A DNA stretch of 64,000 bases from Calothrix sp. PCC 7716 (GTDB lineage Bacteria; Cyanobacteriota; Cyanobacteriia; Cyanobacteriales; Nostocaceae): positions 2,604,001 through 2,668,000 of the forward strand of contig NZ_AP025018.1 in assembly GCF_019977735.1 (NCBI RefSeq), given 5' to 3'. Of the stretch, positions 19,357 through 27,875 are shown piece after piece. Each line of letters begins with the position of its first letter. Position 1 is the stretch's first letter. The translations under genes and the position numbers were made by a program. Under the pieces are notes generated by a model. That model saw only the letters and a list, made by a program, of their open reading frames with translations. It did no database searches and was not told the DNA's origin.

Positions 19357-21399
19357 TTATGCACTTTTTGCCTCTGTTCTCGGATACTTATTAATATTGT
19401 TTAATAGTACCTTGTCATTGGCTGAAACATCGACTTGTGGATTGTTGTCCAAATACTTAGGTTTATAACCCGGCGCCACCTGTTCAAGCAAAAACATAAT
19501 AGAATTAGCATCATTCTTAGCAGCAGCTTGGCAAAGCGCATTCACAGCAGTATTCAAATTATCAGGAATTATTTGACTTGCATTCTTCACCATGAATAGC
19601 TTTTCATGCTCTGTGGGGTCATACTCTTCACCTTCTATAAACAACTCCTCAAATAACTTCTCTCCCGGTCGCAACCCTGTAAACACAATATCAATATCTT
19701 TATTGACCTCATATCCCGACAACCTAATTAACTCTTCTGCTAAGTCTACAATTTTCACTGGTTGACCCATATTTAACATCAAAACTTCACCTCCTCTACC
19801 AAGTACTGCTGCTTGCAACACTAATTGCACCGCTTCAGGAATGGTCATGAAGTAACGACATATATCTGGGTGAGTAACAGTTATTGGACCACCTGCGGCA
19901 ATTTGCTTTTTGAATGTAGGAACAACGCTGCCACGACTTCCTAATACATTACCAAAACGCACTGCTACATACGGCTTTCCACTTTGTTTCGCTGCTTGCA
20001 ATACCAACATCTCAGCCACTCGCTTACTGGCGCCCATCACATTAGTAGGGTTTACAGCTTTATCAGTGGATATCATCACAAAGTGATTAACATTATATTT
20101 CAAAGCTAATTCAACTAAGTTTCTCGTACCCACAACATTATTAGTTACCGCTTCAGCAGGATTGACTTCCATTAGAGGTACGTGCTTGTGTGCAGCTGCA
20201 TGGAAAACTACATCAGGCTGATGACGCTCAAAGGCGTGCTGTAAACGGTCTCGGAAGCGAATATCTGCGATGAATGCTGATAAACGCGGGCTGTAACGCA
20301 AAGTTTTGCTTTCCTCTTTGAGTACCTGAATTACTTGCTCAAGCTCTTGCTGAATGTTGAATACCGAATTCTCACCATGTCCAACTAATATCATTTCACT
20401 AGGACGACATTTAAGAATTTGACGACACAATTCACTACCTATCGAACCTCCGGCGCCTGTAATTAGAACCTTTTTGCCTCGAATAAACTGATTCACACGC
20501 TCAGTTTCAGTTTGAACCGGTTCACGACGTAACAAGTCTTCTATTCTGACATCGCGAATGCTTTCAATGCGAACACGACCATTCAAAATCTCATTAAGTC
20601 CAGGTACGGTACTAGTTTGAATATTGGCCCTTTTACAAATATCAACAACATCGCGAATTACTTGCCCTGTAACACTTGGCATCGCAATAATCGCTTTACG
20701 AGCATACAGTCTTTCAGCCGCTTCAGGAATCACACTTCGGGCGCCGACAACACTCACACCGCGAATGCGTGTATTTAACTTTTGTGGGTCATCATCAATA
20801 AAAGCAACAGGACGTAAACCAAGATGAGGATTACGCTGCATTTCTTGCACTAAAGACACTCCAGCATTTCCGGCGCCGATAACTATAACACGCTCTTCTA
20901 AATCAAAACTAGCACGTCGCTGTTGAAGACGTTCAGTAACTCGAAAGCTAAAGCGAAGTCCACCAATCATCAGACATGTAAGCAATCCATCAATAAATGG
21001 TAAGGACTCTGGTAGTCCATCTACAGTTGCTGGCAAAACAAACTTCAAAGTATCAAATAGTATTACCTGTACAATGACTGCCGCAGTTGTAAGAACACCC
21101 ACATATACCAGTTCTTCAATACTCGCATAGCGCCAATAGCGACGATAAAATCCAAAGCTCCAAAAAACAGCTATCTTAATTACTAAAAATAGCCCTGTTG
21201 CTATCGGTAAACTTTCTGCATATGATTTTATATCAATTTTTCCGTCTAGACGCAAAAGTAATGCTAGTAACGGCGTTATAGAAAATATGAATACGTCAAC
21301 AAAGAATAAATGACGATTCCGTAGCTTTAGCAACAGTTTGGAAACTATATTTAAAGTATTTTTAACTAACCAGTGAGAAACGAAAAATAAAATATTCAT
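19357..21399 (-). CDS. FlaA1/CapD/PglF-type UDP-sugar 4,6-dehydratase with N-terminal membrane domain
   Basis: 680 residues from ATG 21399, chosen because an AGAAGGA ribosome-binding site lies about 11 bases upstream; a GTG at 21447 would add 16 residues. Four N-terminal membrane helices (to about residue 150) are followed by a first Rossmann domain (VIVIGAGNAGVSLVQEM), then the SDR catalytic domain with VLITGAGGSIGSELCRQI. MISTDKAVNPTNVMGASKR carries the Met-x3-Lys variant of the SDR Tyr-x3-Lys that is normal for this subgroup. It would convert UDP-GlcNAc to the 4-keto-6-deoxy sugar, the substrate for the DegT aminotransferase at 4.2 kb. It is the first gene of the locus and holds five GGCGCC sites, more than the rest of the locus per kb. 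Confidence 0.92.
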   Translation of the reverse strand: MNILFFVSHWLVKNTLNIVSKLLLKLRNRHLFFVDVFIFSITPLLALLLRLDGKIDIKSYAESLPIATGLFLVIKIAVFWSFGFYRRYWRYASIEELVYVGVLTTAAVIVQVILFDTLKFVLPATVDGLPESLPFIDGLLTCLMIGGLRFSFRVTERLQQRRASFDLEERVIVIGAGNAGVSLVQEMQRNPHLGLRPVAFIDDDPQKLNTRIRGVSVVGARSVIPEAAERLYARKAIIAMPSVTGQVIRDVVDICKRANIQTSTVPGLNEILNGRVRIESIRDVRIEDLLRREPVQTETERVNQFIRGKKVLITGAGGSIGSELCRQILKCRPSEMILVGHGENSVFNIQQELEQVIQVLKEESKTLRYSPRLSAFIADIRFRDRLQHAFERHQPDVVFHAAAHKHVPLMEVNPAEAVTNNVVGTRNLVELALKYNVNHFVMISTDKAVNPTNVMGASKRVAEMLVLQAAKQSGKPYVAVRFGNVLGSRGSVVPTFKKQIAAGGPITVTHPDICRYFMTIPEAVQLVLQAAVLGRGGEVLMLNMGQPVKIVDLAEELIRLSGYEVNKDIDIVFTGLRPGEKLFEELFIEGEEYDPTEHEKLFMVKNASQIIPDNLNTAVNALCQAAAKNDANSIMFLLEQVAPGYKPKYLDNNPQVDVSANDKVLLNNINKYPRTEAKSA

Positions 21400-22395
21400 A
21401 TTCGTCCAGTCCTTCTGGGAAAATCCGCACGCACCTCCACGAAACACACGTTCACAAACGTATGTTCAAGCGAAGGGCATCAGTATAACTAACCGTTTGG
21501 TAGCAAACGTTACAGTTGTAAAACTTATACAATCAAAACTCGACTAGTTATTAAAACTTAGCCGATTGATATGCATTTAAAATTGATTTAAGTGCCTATG
21601 CAAGCTATTCTAAAGCTGCATCGTTACAAATACTAAAGCAGCTATATTCTAGTAGATGGGTAGATAACCTGCACTCAAAAACTTATAAAAAAACCGGGTT
21701 TCTAGGCAAGATCGTCAATTTTATTACAATATGTCAACTAAAAAACCGGGTTTCTAGAATTTTGTTACTTTTATCTGTTGTATTTAAAACGAACATATGA
21801 TTATGCACCCTCAGACACGACATTTTTCTTAAGTCACAATGCTCAAAAAAATACTTTTCAAACACGCTTATACCAAGCAAACGCTTAGAAGTCGCCATTA
21901 ACGCTTAACCATCCCCACTGCCTATGAGTGAGAACTCAGGCAGCTAGAACACTAGTTGATAGGAAAACCAACACCCAAACCAAAGCGCTTTTTTCAGCTT
22001 TTGTTTTATGTTTTCATCTTTCCTATTTTCTTGTAACAGTTTTATCTAAACTAAGTGTGCCATTTTGGCATAACTTTGATGAATGGTGTCTCACCCCTCT
22101 AAGTAAAAACTACACACCACCTAATATAAGGTGACAAAAGAGCATATTATTTTTAAATACTTTATAGGTTTACAATCTCATACGGTTAAAAAAATAGTAA
22201 TATTAATCACGTTTATCTGTCCAAAGCAAAGTATAAAACGCAGAACTAAAATAAAAACTCACCAATCATAAATTAACAAAACCACACAAGTAAAAATTAT
22301 GACTCCAATAAATAAAGCTAATCATTGCAGAATACCATTTTGAATCTAAACAGCATTCCACAATGAGACGTTCAATATATTCAGTATTTGCTCGT
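21400..22395. other. 996-bp intergenic region upstream of the polysaccharide locus
   Basis: No convincing gene is present; short open frames lack family features. It must hold the promoter of the long minus-strand operon, but no single -35/-10 pair stands out. Two direct copies of an AAAACCGGGTTTCTAG-like unit occur at about 21689 and 21741, relatives of the dispersed hairpin repeat described elsewhere. Several AT-rich runs follow up to the end of ilvN. Confidence 0.5.
21688..21757. repeat. Two direct half-units of the GAAACC-GGTTTC repeat family
   Basis: AAAACCGGGTTTCTAG occurs at about 21689-21704 and again at about 21741-21756, 52 bp apart and in the same orientation. Unlike other members of the family in this window they are direct copies, not an inverted pair, so they cannot fold into the long hairpin. 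This may be a decayed element. Confidence 0.6.
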
Positions 22396-22914
22396 CTAAA
22401 CTTTAGCTTCTAACGACTTTAACAACTCCGTGTTCACACCAGATTCACGAGTTAGAACTATTTTGCCAGTACGTGCAATTTCCCTAAGCCCAAATTTTTG
22501 CAATACTTGTACTATCGCGACCATCTTACCAGGGTCGCCTACAACCTCTAAAGTCAGCGAATCTTCAGCAACGTCCACAACTCGCGCACGAAATATCTGA
22601 GAAAGCTCAACAATTTCTGAGCGGTTACTACTTGTTGCATTAACTTTCAGCAACATTAGCTCGCGCTCAACGCAAGGAGTTTCTGTAATATCCTGAACTT
22701 TCAGAACATTAATCAATTTATAAAGCTGTTTGGTTAGTTGCTCAATAATGCGGTCATCACCAGGTACAACCATCGTAATTCGCGAAACACCCGATTGTTC
22801 AGCAGGACCAACGGCGAGACTCTCGATATTAAAACCACGACGCGCAAATAAACCTGATATACGGGAAAGGACTCCCGCTTCGTCTTCAACTAGTACGGAA
22901 AGTGTGTGTTTCAT
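22396..22914 (-). CDS. ilvN: Acetolactate synthase small (regulatory) subunit
   Basis: 172 residues from ATG 22914 ([20 protein letters not shown]), the standard family length; an upstream in-frame start would add ten residues. The N-terminal ACT domain (about 3-78) has the classic [20 protein letters not shown] and GVSRITMVV blocks. The C-terminal part ([21 protein letters not shown]-like ending) is the ALS_ss_C domain. The subunit binds valine and gives feedback control to the catalytic subunit IlvB in branched-chain amino acid synthesis. ilvB is not in this window, as is common in cyanobacteria where the subunits are unlinked. Confidence 0.96.
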   Translation of the reverse strand: MKHTLSVLVEDEAGVLSRISGLFARRGFNIESLAVGPAEQSGVSRITMVVPGDDRIIEQLTKQLYKLINVLKVQDITETPCVERELMLLKVNATSSNRSEIVELSQIFRARVVDVAEDSLTLEVVGDPGKMVAIVQVLQKFGLREIARTGKIVLTRESGVNTELLKSLEAKV

Positions 22915-22985
22915 GGTAGGTAGCGGCAGCAACCTTAAAGACAAATTAAAGTTTAGATAATAATTGTAAACTTAAAGATGTTTCC

Positions 22986-23582
22986 CTACAATAAACGGCG
23001 CCGCAAATCTTCAGGTGTATTGCAGTTAAAAAACATATCTGTACTAGAGTCAGGCAAAACATCAACAGTGTTTTGGTCTAACCATTGCTGAAACGAACGT
23101 CCACCTTCACTAATATATTTATTAAGTCCCAATAAACAACTTTTGCGATAAAAACCACACAAAGGTTCCCACCCTTTTTCATGCTTCGCCAAAACCGCGA
23201 TTGCCTCTGCCCTACTATTCTCCAATCCTTCTATCCACCCTTGCAACACTTTCACCTGTAAATTCGGTAAATCACAAGCTAAAAGTAACACCCACTCAGT
23301 ACTAACTTCAACTAACGCGCGCGCAAATCCTACTAAAGGACTACCAGCATTATTACTACCCTCAAACGGCACCTCACGAATAAACTGACAACCCACTGGC
23401 AACAAATCTTCATAACGTTCTTGCCAAGGAGTAACTACATAAACACTATCAGCACAAGCTACAGCAACTTGATAAACTCGCAACAACAAAGGTGCCCCAT
23501 CCACGCTTATCATCGCTTTATCCTGACCCATGCGCGAACTTTTCCCACCTGCCAATATAATCGCACTGACTTTCTTACTCAT
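22986..23582 (-). CDS. mobA: Molybdenum cofactor guanylyltransferase
   Basis: 198 residues. The N-terminus holds the nucleotide-binding signature AIILAGGKSSRMGQDKAMIS (LAGGxSxRMGxDKA), followed by LLLACDLPNLQ with the metal-binding aspartate and a GWEPLCGFYRKSC block. MobA attaches GMP to molybdopterin to make the bis-MGD precursor used by nitrate reductase and formate dehydrogenase-type enzymes. Its ATG lies at the edge of a short 9-bp tandem repeat that separates it from the YyaL-like gene. It follows that gene in the same direction, with ilvN 71 bp further on. Confidence 0.93.
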   Translation of the reverse strand: MSKKVSAIILAGGKSSRMGQDKAMISVDGAPLLLRVYQVAVACADSVYVVTPWQERYEDLLPVGCQFIREVPFEGSNNAGSPLVGFARALVEVSTEWVLLLACDLPNLQVKVLQGWIEGLENSRAEAIAVLAKHEKGWEPLCGFYRKSCLLGLNKYISEGGRSFQQWLDQNTVDVLPDSSTDMFFNCNTPEDLRRRLL

Positions 23583-23632
23583 CCGTTACATCCGTTACAT
23601 CCGTTACATCCGTTACATCCGTTACATCCGTT
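23581..23632. repeat. Tandem 9-bp repeat (ATCCGTTAC), about six units
   Basis: ATCCGTTAC is repeated head to tail five times and a sixth unit is degenerate (ATCCGTTGC). The block fills the whole gap between mobA and the YyaL-like gene, touches the mobA start codon and contains the TAA stop of the YyaL-like gene. It therefore also forms the mobA leader on the minus strand, so copy-number change could alter mobA translation. Confidence 0.9.
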
Positions 23633-25733
23633 GCGAACTTTGCTTTACCTGCTCCAACAACTGCTCTATACTATTGGGCGCCGGGAGACATTTTAATCCT
23701 TGACAAACCAAACCTACACTACCGGACGGTAAATTAGATATTTCAGAAAATACCACCGTAGGTAGATGCTGAGATATTAATAACTCTATTTGATTTGAAG
23801 TAGTGCGAATTAAAGTTGAATTCCGATACCAATCCTTAGCAGCAAACAAACTAGGACAAGCTTGGGGAGCGCTACTCATTACAGAACTAAAAGCTTTTAA
23901 ACTTTTTTCTGCTAAATCCAAATAATGTAAATTATCAGTAAGCAAAGCAAGACGTACAAGATTTGCAACTGCAACTCCATTCGCTGAAGGAATTGCACTA
24001 TCTTGGTAATTGCGTTCTTTAATAATCAACTCTTGATTACTGTCACTAGCTGCATTGAAATATCCACCAAGGTCAGCACTCCATAAATATTTATCAAATT
24101 CCTCTTGCAATGAAATGGCTGCTTCAAGAAAGTGCTGAGTAGAAAGTGCTGAGGAGCCACTGCCGTGGGCGGCTGCGCCGACTTGAGGCAAGTGGCGTTG
24201 CTGAGTAGCGTGTAGGTCAAGAAGTGCTTTAATAAAAAAGGCGTAATCTTCTGACTGTGCTGGTAAAGTTGCCTCTCCTTCATAATTTAAACGGTGCAGG
24301 CGCCCATCAACACGCTGATTATTCAGAATAAAATTAGCAGCGTTGGTTGCTAACTCTAAATAAACGGGAGAACGAAAGACTATATAAGCTCTTGCTAAAC
24401 CTGAAATCATTAAACTGTTCCAGGCAACAATCATTTTTGTATCGGTGACAGGAGGAATGCGTCCTTGCCACTCTAACGTTTTGGCTTCATGATTGTTACG
24501 TGCGGGTGTAAAAGTTGGTATCTCATTACTCGCTGCACCGTAACGGGCAATAAATAATTTTTGTAAAGCTGTCTCTACTGTATCGCTAAGTTTTATTGCA
24601 TGGCGCCGCTGCAATACATTTTTACCTTCAAAATTTCCGTTAGTAGTAAAAGTAAACTGCTGCTGTAATTCTGTTAGTTCTTCAAAAGTGAGTAATTTTT
24701 CTAATTCACTATAACTCCATACGTAAAAGGCGCCTTCTTCTGGTTCTGCTTCGTTTGGACTGGTAAAATTATCAGCGTCTTGTGCTGCATAAAAGTAACC
24801 ATCAGGCGCCGTCATTTCTCTTTTCAACCATTCTACAGTCAAAGCAACAGCCCTTTCAAACGCTGGCTCAGTAAATCCTGCACTCCAGATGTTGGCTAAA
24901 TACTCGACTATTTGCCCGTTGTCATAAAGCATTTTCTCAAAGTGCGGCACCGTCCACGTCGAGTCCACCGTATACCGATGAAACCCACCTGCCACATGGT
25001 CAAAAATGCCACCTAATGCTAAATCAAGCGCGCGCTGTCGGCAACAAGTTTTTGCATCAAAATCTGATTCAAAGTTAAATCGAGTTCCACGTAATGCTAA
25101 CTCAGCATAACTAATCATTGGGAAACGATTTCCGGGCTGTTGTGGCGTAATAATTTTGACACTAGTTGCCCAACCTCGATGTAATAACTCATTATCTTCA
25201 GCCTCAGTTACGGAACCTGCATCTAAAACAGCACCTTCAAGTAATGCTTCTAATATAACCGCCTTACGTTTTTGTAAATCGGCTTTTTCTGTATCGTAAT
25301 ATTGACGCAGTGCTTGTAAGACTTGTAAAAAACCCGGACGACCGTAGCGAGGGTCAATCGGAAAATATGTACCAGCGTAAAATGGTACTAAGTCTTCTGG
25401 TGATAAAAATACATTTAATGGCCACCCACCTTGACCGCTCATCATTTGTAGCGATTGCATGTAAATACTATCAAGGTCGGGACGTTCTTCGCGGTCTACT
25501 TTAATGGGCAGATAATTCTCATTTATATAAGAGGCAATTTCAAGATTTGAAAAAGCCTCGCCTTCCATAACAGTACACCAATGGCAACTTGAGTAACCAA
25601 TAGAAAGAAATATAGGTTTATTTTGTGATAATGCAGTGGCTAAAGCTTCATCACACCAGTACCACCAATCTATAGGATTTTCTGCGTGCTTGCGAAGATA
25701 GAGGCTTTTTGTTTGAGCAAGGCGATTAGTCAT
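23622..25733 (-). CDS. YyaL-like thioredoxin-domain protein (DUF255)
   Basis: 703 residues from ATG 25733 (MTNRLAQTKSLYLRKHAENP); a TTG would add three residues. The first 165 residues are the DUF255 thioredoxin-like fold with SIGYSSCHWCTVMEGEAFSN (CxxC) and VDREERPDLDSIYMQ. The rest is an (alpha/alpha)6-barrel, glycosidase-like domain (GGIFDHVAGGFHRYTVD, PHFEKMLYDNGQ, AQDADNF). The natural role of the family (human SSP411, bacterial YyaL) is unclear. Around residues 510-535 a Gly/Ala/Ser-rich insert (ATQQRHLPQVGAAAHGSGSS) is encoded by sequence resembling the AGTGCTGAGT repeats seen elsewhere in the window, and is probably an in-frame repeat insertion. Confidence 0.9.
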   Translation of the reverse strand: MTNRLAQTKSLYLRKHAENPIDWWYWCDEALATALSQNKPIFLSIGYSSCHWCTVMEGEAFSNLEIASYINENYLPIKVDREERPDLDSIYMQSLQMMSGQGGWPLNVFLSPEDLVPFYAGTYFPIDPRYGRPGFLQVLQALRQYYDTEKADLQKRKAVILEALLEGAVLDAGSVTEAEDNELLHRGWATSVKIITPQQPGNRFPMISYAELALRGTRFNFESDFDAKTCCRQRALDLALGGIFDHVAGGFHRYTVDSTWTVPHFEKMLYDNGQIVEYLANIWSAGFTEPAFERAVALTVEWLKREMTAPDGYFYAAQDADNFTSPNEAEPEEGAFYVWSYSELEKLLTFEELTELQQQFTFTTNGNFEGKNVLQRRHAIKLSDTVETALQKLFIARYGAASNEIPTFTPARNNHEAKTLEWQGRIPPVTDTKMIVAWNSLMISGLARAYIVFRSPVYLELATNAANFILNNQRVDGRLHRLNYEGEATLPAQSEDYAFFIKALLDLHATQQRHLPQVGAAAHGSGSSALSTQHFLEAAISLQEEFDKYLWSADLGGYFNAASDSNQELIIKERNYQDSAIPSANGVAVANLVRLALLTDNLHYLDLAEKSLKAFSSVMSSAPQACPSLFAAKDWYRNSTLIRTTSNQIELLISQHLPTVVFSEISNLPSGSVGLVCQGLKCLPAPNSIEQLLEQVKQSSQRM

Positions 25734-26043
25734 AGTTTTCAATGCACTTCTATAAGCCTTCTTATTTACTTTAGCGCAACGAACTATTTAATATATTCGC
25801 GGAATTCCCCACCCTAGATGCAGGATACTGCTGGCAATTCGGGGGTCACACCCCACGTTATAATGAGAAATCAAGCATTTCAGAAACAAGTGGCACCTCA
25901 AATGGTAGCTCAAAAATCCTATTAAATCGTTGGGGTAAGGGGTCATACCTACCATTCGCTCTTCTGTATCTTAGATGCAGGGTGGGAATGGTGCTTCGCG
26001 ACAACTACTTAAACACCTCATAAAGGGGTGTATCGAGTAGTTG
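25734..26043. other. Left flank of the TnpB element
   Basis: No gene is seen. Around 25801-26000 the sequence holds two copies of a CACCCT-AGATGCAGG-like string (CCACCCTAGATGCAGG near 25808 and TTAGATGCAGGGTGGG near 25971) that look like degenerate inverted relatives. This could be the left end of the IS200/IS605-type element, but no target duplication is made by this family and the exact end cannot be fixed by eye. Confidence 0.4.
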
Positions 26044-26045
26044 TC
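26000..26045. terminator. Large hairpin at the end of the ribbon-helix-helix gene
   Basis: GACAACTACT (26000-26009) pairs perfectly with AGTAGTTGTC (26036-26045), and a smaller internal stem (ACACC/GGTGT) sits in the loop. It abuts the stop codon of the minus-strand small gene. It may be its terminator, or a subterminal hairpin of the transposon left end as recognised by TnpA Y1 transposases. Confidence 0.55.
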
Positions 26046-26181
26046 AATGAGACTGGAAGGGCAATCTATCAATCCAATCTTCAATTAGTTGGGTCATTGT
26101 TTTTTCTTTACTTGCTGCATATAACTTAAGCTTATTCAGTCTGCGCTCTGTTATACGTAAATTCAATGTTTTATTTTTCAT
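26044..26181 (-). CDS. Small ribbon-helix-helix (CopG/Arc-like) protein next to tnpB
   Basis: 45 residues from ATG 26181 (MKNKTLNLRITERRLNKLKL); ATG 26187 adds two residues and is equally possible. The strand KTLNLRI followed by helices RRLNKLKLYAASK and TMTQLIEDWIDRL is the ribbon-helix-helix fold. It is divergent from tnpB, with about 75 bp between the two starts. Such small genes often accompany TnpB in cyanobacterial IS200/IS605/IS607-like elements and may repress the shared intergenic promoter. That role is inferred from position. Confidence 0.65.
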   Translation of the reverse strand: MKNKTLNLRITERRLNKLKLYAASKEKTMTQLIEDWIDRLPFQSH

Positions 26182-26260
26182 GAACATCGTTACATTGTTT
26201 GTACATTTGATATTATATACGCATAGACAATGTAACGACACTTAAGGCGTTGAACAGTAT

Positions 26261-27625
26261 ATGGCAACAAGAAAGCAGACGTTTAGACTGTACCCAAACA
26301 AGGAACAAGAACAAAAGCTGTTTGAGGTACGGCGATTACATGCGTACTTGTATAATGCTTGTATTGCTGACCGCCGTTTTGAGTGGAAGAAAAATGAAAA
26401 AACAGTAACTTATTTTGACCAACAAAATTGTTTACCTGAATTCAAAGAAGAGTGGCCAGAATTTGCGTTTTTACACTCGCAAGCATTACAAGCTACTGTA
26501 AAACGGGTTGACTTAGCTTACAATTCTTTTTTTCAAGGGCTACGAGGTTTACCAAAATTCAAATCAATTCGTGATTACTCAGGGTGGACTTATCCTGCAA
26601 CTTCTGGATGGAAAGTAAACAGTAACGGTAAACACGGACGTATAACTCTAAATGATTTGGGCATCAATATTAGAATGCGTGGTCAAGCCAAACAGTGGGG
26701 TAAACCAACTACGTTGACCATTGTTTATAAGCCAAGTCAAAATAAATGGTTTGCTTCTATAACAGTTGATGTTCCTGTTCTAGAGCCTAAGTTTGGCTCG
26801 CAATCCTCGCTCGAACATCAGAAGATTATTGCGTTTGACTTAGGATGTGAAACGGCACTTACCACATTTGATGGTGAGAAGTTTGAACTTTTCGAGAATC
26901 CTAAATTTACCAAAAAATCTGAGGAGAAGATACGTAAAGCATCTAAACAATTAAGAAGAAAACGCGCTCCAAACAAAGCTAAAAAAATCAAAGCTTCTAA
27001 CCGTTGGAAGAAAGCAAGGAAACGTGTTTCTAAACTTCAAGCTCTTGTTGCTACTCAAAGAAAGGATTGGCAACACAAAGTTACGTCAGATATTGCAAGT
27101 CGTTATGACATCGGCGTAACTGAGAAATTAGAAACTAAGAAGATGACCAAAAAGGCTAAGAAAGGTAGTAAGCGTAAAAAGCAAAAAGCAGGACTAAATA
27201 AGTCTATCCTTTCTGTAGGTTTTGGTGCGTTGAACCAAATGATTGCTTATAAAATTGAGCAAAAAGGCGGTTTGATGTTGATTCTTCCTACTAAAAAAAT
27301 CAAACCATCACAGAGATGCCCAAAATTTGGAAAAGTACATAAAGATTGGGCTGAACTTTCCAACCGATATCATGTTTGTAGTAAGTGTAAATTTGAAATA
27401 CAGCGTGATAAAGGGTCTGTGATGGTGATGTACAACGTTGCGACCGGACAGCAACCGGGGTGTGGAATGCGCCTCGAAGACTGTGGATGTTCTAGCTCTA
27501 CTGACTCGACTAAGAAGCGTAAGCAGACTGGTTCGATGAAGCAACTAGGGCAGAAGAAGCGTCAAAGTTCTAAAGCGAAAGTGGATGGGGTAGCAGAAAC
27601 CCCGTCCGCCGACGCGGCGGGGTAG
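26261..27625 (+). CDS. tnpB: TnpB, RNA-guided endonuclease of an IS200/IS605-type element
   Basis: 454 residues. The N-terminal domain starts RKQTFRLYPNKEQEQKLFEV. The RuvC-like nuclease has D193 (IIAFDLGCETALTTFDG), E288 (DIGVTEKLETKKM) and D383 (EIQRDKGS). The insert KKQKAGLNKSIL is the usual pre-zinc segment. The zinc ribbon is altered: CPKF at 353-356 replaces the first CxxC, while C373-x2-C376 remains. The residues after the last Asp (DKGSVMV) differ from the normal D-x-NAA. No TnpA gene is adjacent. The 3' end of the gene runs into a GC-rich hairpin that would belong to the guide (omega/reRNA). RuvC residues are retained, so nuclease activity is possible, but the broken zinc finger may weaken it. 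Confidence 0.9.
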   Translation: MATRKQTFRLYPNKEQEQKLFEVRRLHAYLYNACIADRRFEWKKNEKTVTYFDQQNCLPEFKEEWPEFAFLHSQALQATVKRVDLAYNSFFQGLRGLPKFKSIRDYSGWTYPATSGWKVNSNGKHGRITLNDLGINIRMRGQAKQWGKPTTLTIVYKPSQNKWFASITVDVPVLEPKFGSQSSLEHQKIIAFDLGCETALTTFDGEKFELFENPKFTKKSEEKIRKASKQLRRKRAPNKAKKIKASNRWKKARKRVSKLQALVATQRKDWQHKVTSDIASRYDIGVTEKLETKKMTKKAKKGSKRKKQKAGLNKSILSVGFGALNQMIAYKIEQKGGLMLILPTKKIKPSQRCPKFGKVHKDWAELSNRYHVCSKCKFEIQRDKGSVMVMYNVATGQQPGCGMRLEDCGCSSSTDSTKKRKQTGSMKQLGQKKRQSSKAKVDGVAETPSADAAG

Positions 27626-27630
27626 TTCAT
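27400..27630 (+). ncRNA. Probable omega-RNA (reRNA) scaffold overlapping the 3' end of tnpB
   Basis: In IS200/IS605 elements the guide-RNA scaffold is the 3' part of the tnpB transcript up to the right end of the transposon. Here that interval ends with the stem CCCCG-CCGC / GCGG-CGGGG (27600-27622), one bulged T and loop CGAC. The 5' limit is a guess. This is position-based inference, not an independent RNA signal. Confidence 0.4.
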
Positions 27631-27671
27631 TATATAATGATGTTTGGGCGCTCTCTAAAATCTGTCTAATC

Positions 27672-27875
27672 TTATGCACAAGTGCTTAAAATTAACAACA
27701 GGGAGACTTTAAGCGCAGGTGTCTTTTGAATATGAGCGCTTTCTAGAAGCTGCACCGTACCACCTGGAGGCGAAGTTTGCCGATAATCGAGTACTAATTT
27801 ATTGTCAGTTTGTGGTGTCAATGTTTGAATTGTAATTTCTGGCAACTGTATCACCCCCCTAAAAAATATATCCAT
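27672..27875 (-). CDS. Short unknown protein (doubtful)
   Basis: Up to 67 residues. The core IQLPEITIQTLTPQTDNKLV and YRQTSPPGGTVQLLES reads like a real beta-rich domain, while the C-terminus is hydrophobic. A GTG after AGGGGGG, seven codons in, is an alternative start. No family was recognised. It lies in a gap with otherwise degenerate sequence and may be the remnant of a longer gene. Confidence 0.25.
   Translation of the reverse strand: MDIFFRGVIQLPEITIQTLTPQTDNKLVLDYRQTSPPGGTVQLLESAHIQKTPALKVSLLLILSTCA

Larger units (their letters stand above)
26261..27630 (+). mobile_element. IS200/IS605-type TnpB-only element (right part)
   Basis: tnpB runs directly into a right-end-like hairpin at 27600-27622 and then TAGTTCAT. 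The stem-loop a few bases before a TTCA(T)-type end is the layout of IS605-family right ends. No Y1 transposase gene is present, so the element is non-autonomous or relies on a TnpA elsewhere. The left boundary is uncertain and lies somewhere in 25.80-26.05 kb. No GGCGCC site occurs between 24.81 and 29.23 kb, consistent with a foreign insert. Confidence 0.6.

Noticed and set aside
203-21399. The polysaccharide locus as the heterocyst envelope (HEP) island
   Set aside because: The characteristic HEP genes (hepA ABC exporter, hepB, hepC neighbourhood) are not present; the order is that of a generic Wzx/Wzy locus.
21928-22134. Plus-strand open frame of 68 codons upstream of the polysaccharide locus
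   Set aside because: No family feature or RBS; sequence looks like AT-rich noise.
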